From Bacillota bacterium (GTDB lineage Bacteria > Bacillota_C > Negativicutes > JAEYSJ01), in assembly GCA_023434855.1 (NCBI GenBank), contig JAEYSJ010000050.1, positions 1-33,771 of the forward strand: a stretch of 33,771 bases of DNA. The letters run 5' to 3'. Within the stretch, counting starts at the first letter, position 1. Every line of letters begins with the position of its first letter. Below, piece after piece: positions 1-7,877 of this stretch. Below the pieces are notes generated by a model that saw nothing but the letters and a program-made list of their open reading frames with translations, made no database searches and had not been told where the DNA came from. Position numbers and translations under genes: made by a program.

Positions 1-193
1 GTTGTGTCTCATATCTACCCCGTACCTCACCGGAATAGCTGGCATTTTTGCCGTTGCCATCCATTTTCACTGTTTGTGAGCGAACAAGTGGTGCTTCTTC
101 TACCTTTGTCGTAGCTTGCGAACAGCCGACAATGATCAGGCATATTGTTAGTATTGAAATAGTATTGAAACTGCGCGACAAAGCCTTCCACAC
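1..193 (-). CDS. Efflux pump periplasmic adaptor lipoprotein (HlyD/AcrA-like MFP), N-terminal fragment
   Basis: The gene starts at GTG 193 and runs off the left window edge, so only about 64 residues are visible. A strong Shine-Dalgarno (GGGAGG, 203-208) lies 9 nt upstream. The N-terminus is a lipoprotein signal peptide: a charged start, a hydrophobic stretch, then a lipobox ending LIIVGC, with the lipidated Cys near residue 24. The following segment ends in SYSGEVRGRYETQ, the first beta-strand typical of RND/ABC efflux membrane-fusion proteins. Such adaptors link an inner-membrane pump to an outer-membrane channel, which fits a diderm cell. A TetR regulator lies just upstream on the same strand, the usual tetR-adaptor-pump order. 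The pump gene itself would be outside the window. The substrate cannot be told. Confidence 0.8.
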   Translation of the reverse strand, partial: MWKALSRSFNTISILTICLIIVGCSQATTKVEEAPLVRSQTVKMDGNGKNASYSGEVRGRYETQ

Positions 194-390
194 TGTAAAT
201 TTCCTCCCTATATATCAGTTTATATTAGGTCCCTCTCTATGTAAACCGGGCATATACTTGTCGCTTAACCAACAAACTATTCCGGTTTTAAAGTTTCCAT
301 AAAACAAAAAAATTCGCTTGCCTTTCCGGCAATATTATCGGCAAATAAAGGCCGTTTATAATAATTAATACACTGAATCTAACCTCAATA

Positions 391-972
391 TTACTTCTTA
401 ACAATAGCATTAACAATAAAATCGACCAGTATATCAGTATAGTAACCCTGCTCATCTTTTTCCTGACAAAATTCAATTGTTCGCTTGTAACTGAAAGCCT
501 GAAACAGTTTTAGTCCGGCATAGGCAAAGACTTCTTCGTCGACATCCCGCAGCTTTCCCTGCTTTTTCCCTTCACTAATTATACCGGCAATCATTGAAAT
601 AACTTCTTTCTCAACGATAACATTGCATTTAGTACTTAGAAAAACGGAAAACAAAGCATCATCGCTTTTTAGCAGTCGCGTAAGAAAGTTATCTTCGTTA
701 AAATACACTATTGATGTTTTAAGCAATTGTACCAGTTTTTCAAGAGGGTCACTGATTTTGCCCATACGGGCCAATATCATTTCCCGGGCCTTCCGGTTTT
801 CCCGGACAAACAAACAGGTAAATAAATCCTCTTTATCTTGAAATTGTTCATAAATCGTCTTTTTTGATATTCTGCAATCCCGGCTAATCTCGTCCATGGT
901 CGTCTTTTTATACCCAAAGCGGTCAAATCTTTCCATTGCTTTATCAAGAATAAACGTTTTTAGATCGTCCAA
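391..972 (-). CDS. TetR/AcrR family transcriptional regulator
   Basis: This is a 193-residue protein of normal TetR length. The N-terminal helix-turn-helix is clear at about residues 9-55 (RFGYKKTTMDEISRDCRIS, then KKTIYEQFQDKEDL). The C-terminal part (about 60-190) is the variable ligand-binding and dimerisation domain. The start is TTG 972, chosen because GAGGAG (982-987) lies 9 nt upstream. The gene precedes the efflux adaptor at 1-193 on the same strand, so it most likely represses that pump operon and itself in response to a toxic compound. Between the two genes a weak hairpin (GCCTTT 320-325 with AAAGGC 347-352) precedes a T-run on the minus strand. It could be a partial terminator, so co-transcription is likely but not certain. 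Confidence 0.9.
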   Translation of the reverse strand: MDDLKTFILDKAMERFDRFGYKKTTMDEISRDCRISKKTIYEQFQDKEDLFTCLFVRENRKAREMILARMGKISDPLEKLVQLLKTSIVYFNEDNFLTRLLKSDDALFSVFLSTKCNVIVEKEVISMIAGIISEGKKQGKLRDVDEEVFAYAGLKLFQAFSYKRTIEFCQEKDEQGYYTDILVDFIVNAIVKK

Positions 973-1158
973 TAGTTTTCACTCCTCATGCTGCATTGGC
1001 CCATGCAAATTTGTAGTTAATAATATAGCCCAAATCCCCAATGGACTTTGTGGCTGTCACCACACCATCATTTATCCCTATAAAACTATTATAGTATCCA
1101 AGTTTCCAGAAATCAATATAATACCTACAAATTTATATAAGAAAACCTCTTCGCGGCC

Positions 1159-1209
1159 TTGGAGATACGACTAACCACAGAGGTCACAGAGTACACAGAG
1201 GAGATTTTA
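1159..1209. repeat. Interspersed repeat, CACAGAGG type (single arm)
   Basis: The stretch reads TTGGAGATAC, then TAAC followed by three near-copies of the octamer CACAGAGG, then GATTTTA. The same TTGGAGATAC...TAAC-CACAGAGG...GATTTTA order occurs at 14447-14484, so the two are copies of one element. Here only one arm is visible. It lies in the 330-nt gap between the TetR gene and the yetF-like gene and does not interrupt a gene. Confidence 0.6.
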
Positions 1210-1232
1210 TATCTTTACTTTCTCGTATTAAA

Positions 1233-1276
1233 ATAAAACAAAATGATTGAGATTAATCTCAATCATTTTGTTTTAT
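1233..1276 (-). terminator. Long perfect palindrome, probable terminator of the yetF-like gene
   Basis: Arms 1233-1254 and 1255-1276 are a perfect 22-bp inverted repeat with no spacer (centre GAGATTAATCTC). Its outer part is A/T-rich, so transcription from either side would give an A-stem-T hairpin. It lies 28 nt past the stop codon of the minus-strand gene at 1304-2020 and most likely ends that transcript. Confidence 0.65.
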
Positions 1277-1303
1277 AATTATAAATATTACAACTTGTTT
1301 TTA

Positions 1304-2020
1304 TTACGACGAGCTATTTTTGGGGTCCTTGGAGGCTGTTTTAGGATTAATAAACAGCTGACCTTTAGAATCAATTGCGGCATATGTTACTTCCGCTACA
1401 TTTGAAATACCCCTTTCGGCCAGTTGTTTCTCCAACCATGTTATAGAATGATTATGTTTCTGCAAGTTTTGTTCAATGATTTCTCCATCCATGACCAACT
1501 CTAAGGGAAAAACAGGATCAGGCAAATGAATTCCAAAATCGATCTTGGTCATAGGCTGGTAGTCTGTTTTTTTTATTACACTTAGCTCACCTGACGTTTC
1601 GATGATGGCATATTGGACTTCAGACGGATCAAATACCCCTTGTTGACGCAGTTGACCGTTTAATTCATCAAGATCATAACGCATACCATCCATATTTTCT
1701 TCAATAATACGACCATTTTCAATTACGATTGTGGGTGACCCTTCAATCATTTTTCTGAGCGGACGGCTCTTTATTGTCAGCAAAGATACTAAATAAGTAA
1801 GTACTACAAATAATGCCAGATCGTAGAAATGGCTCCACACTTTATCAGGTTCAGCTGCCGCAACGCTGGCAGCAATTGAACCGATGGTAATACCGCTAAT
1901 ATATTCGTAAAAAGTTAATTGCCCCACCTGGGTTTTCCCTAAAATCCTGGTAAAAACAAGTAAACTCAAAAAAACCAGCGAAGTTTGCCAAGTGTCACGG
2001 ATGATTTCTTGCCAATCCAC
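1304..2020 (-). CDS. DUF421 family membrane protein (YetF/YcaP-like)
   Basis: The protein has 238 residues, the usual length for this family. The N-terminal ~80 residues carry about three membrane segments (near 15-35, 40-55 and 65-82) with the family signature QLTFYEYISGITIGSIAA. The C-terminal half is soluble, with tandem DUF421 beta-strands (SPTIVIENGRIIEENM and the second copy LELVMDGEIIEQNLQ). Members sit in the cytoplasmic membrane. Several are found in spore-forming Firmicutes and their biochemical role is unclear. The start is GTG 2020 with a full AAAGGAGGTG Shine-Dalgarno. The gene stands alone, between two hairpin terminators. Confidence 0.9.
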   Translation of the reverse strand: MDWQEIIRDTWQTSLVFLSLLVFTRILGKTQVGQLTFYEYISGITIGSIAASVAAAEPDKVWSHFYDLALFVVLTYLVSLLTIKSRPLRKMIEGSPTIVIENGRIIEENMDGMRYDLDELNGQLRQQGVFDPSEVQYAIIETSGELSVIKKTDYQPMTKIDFGIHLPDPVFPLELVMDGEIIEQNLQKHNHSITWLEKQLAERGISNVAEVTYAAIDSKGQLFINPKTASKDPKNSSS

Positions 2021-2127
2021 TGTCTCACCTCCTTTAGTATAATGTGCCTATAATAATATAGGCTAGCCAAAAGACAAAGATTATATTACAAGTTTGTGTT
2101 AGGAAATATCTTGTTAAAGGTTAGACG

Positions 2128-2173
2128 AAACAGACCTACCAGCCAAAAATCAATTGGATGGTAGGTCTGTTTT
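2128..2173. terminator. Intrinsic terminator after the small unknown gene at 2178
   Basis: Arms AAACAGACCTACC (2128-2140) and GGTAGGTCTGTTT (2160-2172) pair perfectly over 13 bp with a 19-nt loop. The flanking A and T residues make it able to act in both directions. It directly follows the stop of the minus-strand gene at 2178. Confidence 0.75.
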
Positions 2174-2177
2174 CGCA

Positions 2178-2573
2178 TTATACCCTATGCGTTTCTGTCC
2201 TCATAAATCTGGCATAGGCATCAAAGAGGTAAGACGGGTTTTGTCCTGAGCCCTCAATAAATTGCTCATCAATAAATAAAGTAGCGCGAATTGCATTTCT
2301 GAACTTTTCCTGTCGAAAGTAATTTACGAGCCTCGATGCTTCATCCTTACTTATGCTTGATATTTCACTGTGTACCGCCAACATTCCATGTTCTAAAAAA
2401 TCTTCGAAGATTTCTGTAGATTCGGTACCTAAGCCTAATCTTTTAAATATAGAAAAGGAACGGTCTATTTCGTCACAAACAACTGGGTCCACCGCTTCTA
2501 AGAAGAGTAAAACTTTGCCTTTTGAACGGGGAGCGATCAACTCATTTAAAGACGTTGTGGTGCAACTGAACAC
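2178..2573 (-). CDS. Hypothetical protein, 131 residues
   Basis: I do not recognise a family. The protein appears soluble and globular: there is no signal peptide and no long hydrophobic segment. The N-terminal part has a beta-rich stretch (GKVLLFLEAVDPVV). The middle and C-terminus look helical and charged, with many Glu, Arg and Phe. The start is taken as GTG 2573, with GAGGG about 8 nt upstream; an in-frame stop lies just 5' of that. The gene is bracketed by the YibE/F gene upstream on the same strand and a strong terminator downstream. Its reality rests on length, start signal and terminator rather than homology. Confidence 0.55.
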   Translation of the reverse strand: MFSCTTTSLNELIAPRSKGKVLLFLEAVDPVVCDEIDRSFSIFKRLGLGTESTEIFEDFLEHGMLAVHSEISSISKDEASRLVNYFRQEKFRNAIRATLFIDEQFIEGSGQNPSYLFDAYARFMRTETHRV

Positions 2574-2718
2574 AATAACGCCCTCTTTTCCTTATTTGTT
2601 ATAAGCACCTAAACCGACATAATCGCAGTTCGGTTCCTCTTCTATTATTAGCGTCACTATCAGGGATATGCCCGCCAAATACTGTCAGGCCAGAAAATGC
2701 TCTTTAAATAAAGAGATA

Positions 2719-3849
2719 TTACTTCATACTATCATGATGCCGGCTTGTGTTTCGGCTTAAAAACAGTGCTGTTATTAATGCTGTTAGCGGAATAGAGCAT
2801 ATTAAACCAATACTCCCTGTTATCGCTCTGGCAAATTCCGTAACAATTAAACTGAGATTAAGAACTCGTAATATCGGAATATTATTTTGTGCCGAAAGTA
2901 ACAGAACTAATGGCAATGAACTACCTAAATAGGCTAAAATCAGTGTATTTGACATAGTCCCCATCACATCACGGCCAACATTGATGCCTGATTTAAAAAT
3001 TTCCTTAAAGCCAAAATGTGGACAGGAAGCTTTTATTTCATATTGGGCAGATGCAATAGAAATTGCAACATCCATTACCGCGCCAAGAGCCCCTAATACG
3101 ATACCGGCAAATAACACTTCCTTAAAATCAATAGCAGAAAGATAAGTTACTTTCAACATAATAGCCTCTTCACTGTCTAAGCCATTTAAGTGCATAAACT
3201 TAACAGACAATGAAGCCAAAATTCCGGCAATGGTGACCCCGCCCACAGTTCCTAATATGGCGCCCCATGTCTTAGAGTTCCACCCACTGACAGTAACCTG
3301 AGTAACGGTAGCAATGATGGCACTTGTTAACAGGGTAATCAGAGTTATGTTTAGGTGATATTTTAAGATTAAAGGGATCATACCTTGAAGGATGATAAAA
3401 ATAGCAAAACAAACTACAAATAATGATTTAATCCCAACCCGGCCACCCACGGCTAACAAGCTTAGGGTGAATGCGCCAATTAAAATGTAAACATAGGGAA
3501 GCCTGTCATAATCTGCAATATTATAACTTTTGTGTGCCAAATCCTGTGACACAGCAACAATAACCTTGTCTCCAATACTGGGTCGAATTTCAAAGCCCGG
3601 CCTGTCCATCTCATAAACAATACTGTCAACTTCCTGTTCGCTTTCCGGACCTGATGTCAAATGAATTTTTACCCGTTCGGCTGATTTTACCCCTTGAATT
3701 TTCTTAGCTTGCTCTATTGGTTGTATGCCCACTACGACTCCGGTTATGTATTCAATCGCAGGTTCGCTAGCCGGAGCCGCTGAAGCAATTGTATTACCAA
3801 CAGTAAGAAATACCAAAACCAGAAGCAATTTAATTATCTTTGTAGTCAC
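2719..3849 (-). CDS. YibE/F family membrane protein
   Basis: This 376-residue protein starts with a signal-like hydrophobic segment (residues 6-25), has an extracytoplasmic domain of about 100 residues, then roughly seven or eight membrane helices from residue ~118 to the end. The motifs VGGRVGIKSLFVV and GALGAVMDVAISIASAQYEI, then GRDVMGTMSNTLILAYLG, are typical of YibE/F. The molecular function of the family is not established; a transport role is often assumed. The start is GTG 3849, with GGTGG about 7 nt upstream. A 7-codon ORF (3846-3869) overlaps this start as GTGA, which may couple translation. It lies between ompH and the small unknown gene, all on the minus strand; a weak hairpin at 2700-2715 follows the stop. 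Confidence 0.9.
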   Translation of the reverse strand: MTTKIIKLLLVLVFLTVGNTIASAAPASEPAIEYITGVVVGIQPIEQAKKIQGVKSAERVKIHLTSGPESEQEVDSIVYEMDRPGFEIRPSIGDKVIVAVSQDLAHKSYNIADYDRLPYVYILIGAFTLSLLAVGGRVGIKSLFVVCFAIFIILQGMIPLILKYHLNITLITLLTSAIIATVTQVTVSGWNSKTWGAILGTVGGVTIAGILASLSVKFMHLNGLDSEEAIMLKVTYLSAIDFKEVLFAGIVLGALGAVMDVAISIASAQYEIKASCPHFGFKEIFKSGINVGRDVMGTMSNTLILAYLGSSLPLVLLLSAQNNIPILRVLNLSLIVTEFARAITGSIGLICSIPLTALITALFLSRNTSRHHDSMK

Positions 3850-3957
3850 AACATTCCACCGCCATACATTGGTCTTAAATCGTCACCTCATACAAAATAC
3901 CCACTTATCATAACAGCAGTTACATATGAGCCATATTTAATAACCCTTTGTAATGTA

Positions 3958-4425
3958 TTATTTACCTGTGATTTTCTTCCCAACTTCCGCGGTAATATCC
4001 TGACCACCATAAATCTGAGCGCTAATGTCCAGAACTACCTCTAGCCCTTTGGCATCCGCAACCTCCTTGACCGCAGCAACTACTTTATCCTGAATTGGGG
4101 ACAATAATTCTTGCTGCCTTGCACTCAAACGCTGTTGTAATTGGTTAAAATAGTTTTGCTTTTCTTGCTCGTTTGTTATTGTTGCCGCTTTGGCATTAAA
4201 ATCTTTTTGGGCCTGCTCTGTTTCTTTCTTAATGGTATCCTGAGCAGCAGCCATGTCCGGATGCTGGGAAAGCAGCAGCTGAAAATCTACGAAGCCGACA
4301 TTAGCAACCGGAGCCGCATTGGTCTTACCGCTTTGCGAAAGAGCAATGCCACTCATTCCCAAAAGAAAGAACACCGTAATTACTACTGAAACTAATTTAA
4401 CTCGCTTTGTCTCAAATTTAACCAC
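3958..4425 (-). CDS. OmpH/Skp family periplasmic chaperone
   Basis: The protein has 155 residues. A signal peptide spans about residues 1-31 (charged start, hydrophobic core, cleavage near ALS-QS). The mature part opens with VGFVDFQLLLSQHP, the Skp/OmpH first strand, followed by a long charged helical hairpin of roughly 75 residues (rich in Gln, Lys and Glu) and a closing strand GLEVVLDISAQIYGGQDIT. Skp binds unfolded outer-membrane proteins in the periplasm. Its presence in a Firmicute-like gene set is good evidence for an outer membrane. The start is GTG 4425 with AGAGGT upstream. Here it is not next to bamA or lpx genes; a promoter-like sequence lies just upstream, so it may be transcribed alone or with YibE/F. 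Confidence 0.9.
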   Translation of the reverse strand: MVKFETKRVKLVSVVITVFFLLGMSGIALSQSGKTNAAPVANVGFVDFQLLLSQHPDMAAAQDTIKKETEQAQKDFNAKAATITNEQEKQNYFNQLQQRLSARQQELLSPIQDKVVAAVKEVADAKGLEVVLDISAQIYGGQDITAEVGKKITGK

Positions 4426-4459
4426 TTAATTACCTCTTTTCTTATATAAAAGTAATTAC

Positions 4460-4488
4460 ATTGTATCATAATAATTTCAGCTTTGAAA
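4460..4488 (-). promoter_or_regulatory. Putative promoter of the ompH gene
   Basis: On the minus strand, TTTCAA (4483-4488), a 17-nt spacer and TACAAT (4460-4465) resemble a housekeeping promoter. The -10 box is good and the -35 box is weak. It sits 35 nt upstream of the GTG start. Confidence 0.4.
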
Positions 4489-4564
4489 TCTATATATTCC
4501 CCAATCATGTAAGTCACCAAGAGGAATTCCCTTTCGATAACTTAGAACTGCAAATGATATTCTG

Positions 4565-6217
4565 CTATTGTTTACTATTCTTGGCAAAATTTTTATACCC
4601 ACCCGATAAATTATATACTTGCTCAAAGCCATGATTAAGCAGAATGTTTTGAGCGGCATTTCCGGTGACTCCCTTATTGCAATATGTAACGGTAATTGAT
4701 TCTTTATTCAGCGAATCCAGAACCGTCCTGAGTCTTTCCTGCGGAATATTCACCGCGCCGGCAATATGTGTTTGCTGAAATTGCCTGGCTTCTCTGGCAT
4801 CAATCAGCTGCATGGCCTCACCCTTTTGAATTCTATCCTGTAGTTCATCTGCCGTTATCAGCTTTCTGCCTCGTCGAAGGATGTTATCCAAAATCATGCC
4901 GGTATACATCACCGGGTCTTTGGTAGTCGAGAACGGCGGCGCATAAGCTAAATCCAAATGCACTAAGTCTTCTGCCTTCGCGCCAAAGGTAATGGCAGTC
5001 ACAAACACATCAATCCGCTTATCAACACCGGATTTACCGATAATTTGTACACCCAAAACCTTGCCTGTTTTTTTATCGGCAACAGCTTTAATGAGCATAT
5101 CCTGCCCATGACAATATTCCGGTTTATCAGGCTTGATATTATGACAAATAGCAACCTCATAACCTTCGCGTTTTGCTTCTTTCTCAGTAAGGCCGGTTTG
5201 AGCCACAGCCATGTCAAATACTTTAAATATTCCTGTTCCCAGTCCTCCCTGAAATACCAAATCGCCACCGGTGATCTGATCGCCGGCAATTCGGCCCATT
5301 TTATTGGCAGTCGACCCTAATGGGCGATAGATCGGCTTGCCGGTAATTACCGAGAAACTTTCTACACAATCACCGCAGGCATAGATGTTCTTAATATTTG
5401 TCTGCATTTTTGCATTAATTTTGATGGCTCCGGTAGAACCAAGTTCGATGCCGGCTTTACGGGCCAGCTGTACGTTCGGTTTAACACCTACTGCCATCAA
5501 TACCAAATCAGCTTCCATTACCTGTCCGTTTTTTAATACTACTTGGTTTACCGTTGGATTTCCTACCATACGAACAACGGAATCGCCTGTGACTACTTCA
5601 ACACCTTTTTCTTTAAGATATTCTGCCAAATAAACGGCAACATCCGGATCTAGCACCGGCATGACATGTTCCGCCAATTCGACTATACTTACCCGGATAC
5701 CTCTTGTAACCAAGTTTTCCGCCATTTCCATGCCAATGAAGCCTGAACCGACAATTACAGCCGTTTTCGGCTTTTCCTCCAGCACATACTTGCGAATGTT
5801 ATCAGCGCTAATGACATTCCGCAAATAAAATACATTCGGTTTTTTGCTCCCATCAATTGCAGGAACGACTGCCTGTGCCCCGGTGGCTATAATAAGCTTG
5901 TCATACATTTCCGTAAAAATTTCTTGTGTAGTCATATTTTGAATAATAAGCGATTGCGATTGCGGCTGAATTTCCAACACCTGGTGGCTTGTATACACGT
6001 CAATATTATATTTTTGCTTAAAAAAAATTGCGTCCCGGGGAACCAATTGCTTACGGTCTTCAACCTGTAACCCGATATAGTAAGGCAGACCACAGCTTGA
6101 ATAGGACACATCCTTGTCAGCATCAAATATTTTTATCTGGGCATCTTCATTATTGCGCCTGGCCTTAGCGGCCGCCGAAGTACCTGCCGCTACACCGCCG
6201 ATGATAACAATCTTCAT
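4565..6217 (-). CDS. CoA-disulfide reductase-like flavoprotein fused to a rhodanese domain
   Basis: This is a 550-residue pyridine nucleotide-disulfide oxidoreductase. The FAD-binding glycine motif is at residues 5-15 (VIIGGVAAGTS). The single active-site Cys42 lies in SYSSCGLPYYIG, as in CoA-disulfide reductases. The NAD(P)H-binding motif is IVGSGFIGMEMAENL. A rhodanese domain occupies the last ~95 residues, with Cys513 in the loop CNKGVTG. The family reduces CoA disulfides, CoA persulfides or polysulfide, so a role in thiol or sulfur redox is likely. I place the start at ATG 6217 because GGAGGAGGT precedes it by 7 nt; a longer reading frame to 6265 is not needed. The gene is transcribed divergently from the NhaC-type gene. 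Confidence 0.93.
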   Translation of the reverse strand: MKIVIIGGVAAGTSAAAKARRNNEDAQIKIFDADKDVSYSSCGLPYYIGLQVEDRKQLVPRDAIFFKQKYNIDVYTSHQVLEIQPQSQSLIIQNMTTQEIFTEMYDKLIIATGAQAVVPAIDGSKKPNVFYLRNVISADNIRKYVLEEKPKTAVIVGSGFIGMEMAENLVTRGIRVSIVELAEHVMPVLDPDVAVYLAEYLKEKGVEVVTGDSVVRMVGNPTVNQVVLKNGQVMEADLVLMAVGVKPNVQLARKAGIELGSTGAIKINAKMQTNIKNIYACGDCVESFSVITGKPIYRPLGSTANKMGRIAGDQITGGDLVFQGGLGTGIFKVFDMAVAQTGLTEKEAKREGYEVAICHNIKPDKPEYCHGQDMLIKAVADKKTGKVLGVQIIGKSGVDKRIDVFVTAITFGAKAEDLVHLDLAYAPPFSTTKDPVMYTGMILDNILRRGRKLITADELQDRIQKGEAMQLIDAREARQFQQTHIAGAVNIPQERLRTVLDSLNKESITVTYCNKGVTGNAAQNILLNHGFEQVYNLSGGYKNFAKNSKQ

Positions 6218-6320
6218 GTGATGACCTCCTCCGCAAAGGTTCTGTATGATAAATGTTACTATCAATATAATTCTGGATTTCCTTCATAACCTCCTCCAAA
6301 CCTACAAACGAATTATCTAC

Positions 6321-6349
6321 GTTATACCAAGATCATAGTCACCTGTTAA
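6321..6349 (-). promoter_or_regulatory. Putative promoter of the CoA-disulfide reductase gene
   Basis: TTAACA (6344-6349) and TATAAC (6321-6326) on the minus strand are separated by exactly 17 nt. Transcription would start near 6314 and leave a 5' leader of about 100 nt. Confidence 0.55.
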
Positions 6350-6371
6350 AATAAAATCGTACACATATTTT

Positions 6372-6398
6372 TTGATTCTGTTATACTGATACTATAAT
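6372..6398 (+). promoter_or_regulatory. Putative promoter of the NhaC-type antiporter gene
   Basis: A perfect TATAAT box (6393-6398) is preceded by TTGATT (6372-6377) with a short 15-nt spacer. It lies about 50 nt upstream of the TTG start and points away from the divergent reductase promoter. Confidence 0.4.
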
Positions 6399-6447
6399 GA
6401 TATAGAGAACGCTGAGATTCCCACACTAGCTTGAAAAAGGTGATTAC

Positions 6448-7818
6448 TTGGATGCATTGTTTGTATTTATACTGTTCTTTGCTTCTTTGCTGTTCAGTAT
6501 TTATTGCGGAGTATCAATACTTTATCCCCTTCTTTTAGGGCTAGTCTGTTTTACATTAATATCCCTGCGCAGAGGTTATAACCTTAGCAGCTTGCTTAGA
6601 ATGATGCTTAAGGGATCAAAAACATCCCTGATTGTTATAAAGATTTTTGTGTTAATTGGTGCCATCACCGCCGTTTGGAGAGCCTGTGGAACGATTTCCT
6701 TTATCGTATATTACGGAATGGCCTTTATGAGTGTAAAATATTTTATTCTTGATTCCTTTCTCCTGTCCTGTCTTGTGTCCTTTCTGCTCGGAACCTCCTT
6801 CGGTACAGTAGGAACTATCGGTGTAGCGCTTATAGTACTGGCCCAAAGCGGCAACGTAGATATTAATACGGCAGCCGGCGCAATTATTGCAGGGGCTTAT
6901 TTTGGTGACAGATGCTCACCCATGTCTTCAAGTGCAAATCTTATTGCTTCCCTCACCAATACAAAGCTCTACATAAATATAACAAACATGCTGAAAACTT
7001 CTGTCGTACCCTTTGTACTATCAATAATAGGCTATATGTATTTGTCCCATTTGCATCCCCTGGCTTTTTATAATAATCAAATCGTCCAAGAGATCCTGGA
7101 TTCTTTTAATATAAGCATAATTGTTCTGTTTCCCGCTGTCATAATACTCCTGCTTTCATCCTTTAGAGTTGATGTAAAGCATTCAATGAGTATAAGTATA
7201 TTGTCAGGGATACTAATTGGTCTCTTTGTGCAAAATATAACATTTTTCGAAATGATAAAGTTCATATTCTCAGGGTACAGCATGGATAAATCCGGGTTAT
7301 TTGCTAATATAATCAAAGGCGGCGGACTATTTTCCATGTTTAAGGTTTCTCTTATCGTCGTGATCTCATCAGCTTATTCCGGTATTTTCGAGGGCACTGG
7401 CTTATTATGTGAAATCGAGCAACTTTTCGAAAAACTCAGCGAAAAAATCAGTGTATTCCCGGCTACAATACTCTCAAGCATTGCCACAGCCGCTTTTAGT
7501 TGCAATCAAACTTTAGCCGTAATGTTGACTCATCAGTTCGAGCGAAAGATATATGAAAAAAGACAGTTAAGCAATTACAGACTGGCGCTTGATATGGAGA
7601 ATACCGTAATTCTAATATCAGCCCTGATTCCCTGGAATATTGCGGGAGTTGTTCCTGCCGCAACACTATCCGCCGACGCGGGTTTCATTATCTATGCATT
7701 TTATCTTTTCCTGGTGCCCCTGACTAACTTATTTACAAGAAAAATGATAATTGCAACTGATAGCACCGTGACAACGGCACCAAATAATTTCCCTTCAAAA
7801 ACGGAGGCAGGAACCTGA
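6448..7818 (+). CDS. NhaC-family Na+/H+ antiporter-like membrane protein
   Basis: This 456-residue protein has about 11-12 hydrophobic segments and no soluble domain. The segment LLGTSFGTVGTIGVALIVLA followed by AGAIIAGAYFGDRCSPMSSSANL is the characteristic NhaC core; it includes the conserved Gly-rich helix and the FGD(R/K)xSPxS motif. The family exchanges Na+ or organic anions for protons at the cytoplasmic membrane; some members take malate/lactate or other substrates, so the ion cannot be fixed from sequence alone. The start is TTG 6448 with an AAAAGG Shine-Dalgarno. It is a single-gene unit, divergent from the CoA-disulfide reductase. I see no convincing terminator in the short gap to the next, convergent gene. 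Confidence 0.85.
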   Translation: MDALFVFILFFASLLFSIYCGVSILYPLLLGLVCFTLISLRRGYNLSSLLRMMLKGSKTSLIVIKIFVLIGAITAVWRACGTISFIVYYGMAFMSVKYFILDSFLLSCLVSFLLGTSFGTVGTIGVALIVLAQSGNVDINTAAGAIIAGAYFGDRCSPMSSSANLIASLTNTKLYINITNMLKTSVVPFVLSIIGYMYLSHLHPLAFYNNQIVQEILDSFNISIIVLFPAVIILLLSSFRVDVKHSMSISILSGILIGLFVQNITFFEMIKFIFSGYSMDKSGLFANIIKGGGLFSMFKVSLIVVISSAYSGIFEGTGLLCEIEQLFEKLSEKISVFPATILSSIATAAFSCNQTLAVMLTHQFERKIYEKRQLSNYRLALDMENTVILISALIPWNIAGVVPAATLSADAGFIIYAFYLFLVPLTNLFTRKMIIATDSTVTTAPNNFPSKTEAGT

Positions 7819-7877
7819 TTTTATAAAAGGTTTCAGCCTTGCTTACATCTAAAAACGATATGGGTTGAAATAATTGT

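Noticed and set aside
48..302. Plus-strand ORF at the left edge
   Set aside because: It is opposite the efflux adaptor lipoprotein, whose lipobox and Shine-Dalgarno identify the true strand.
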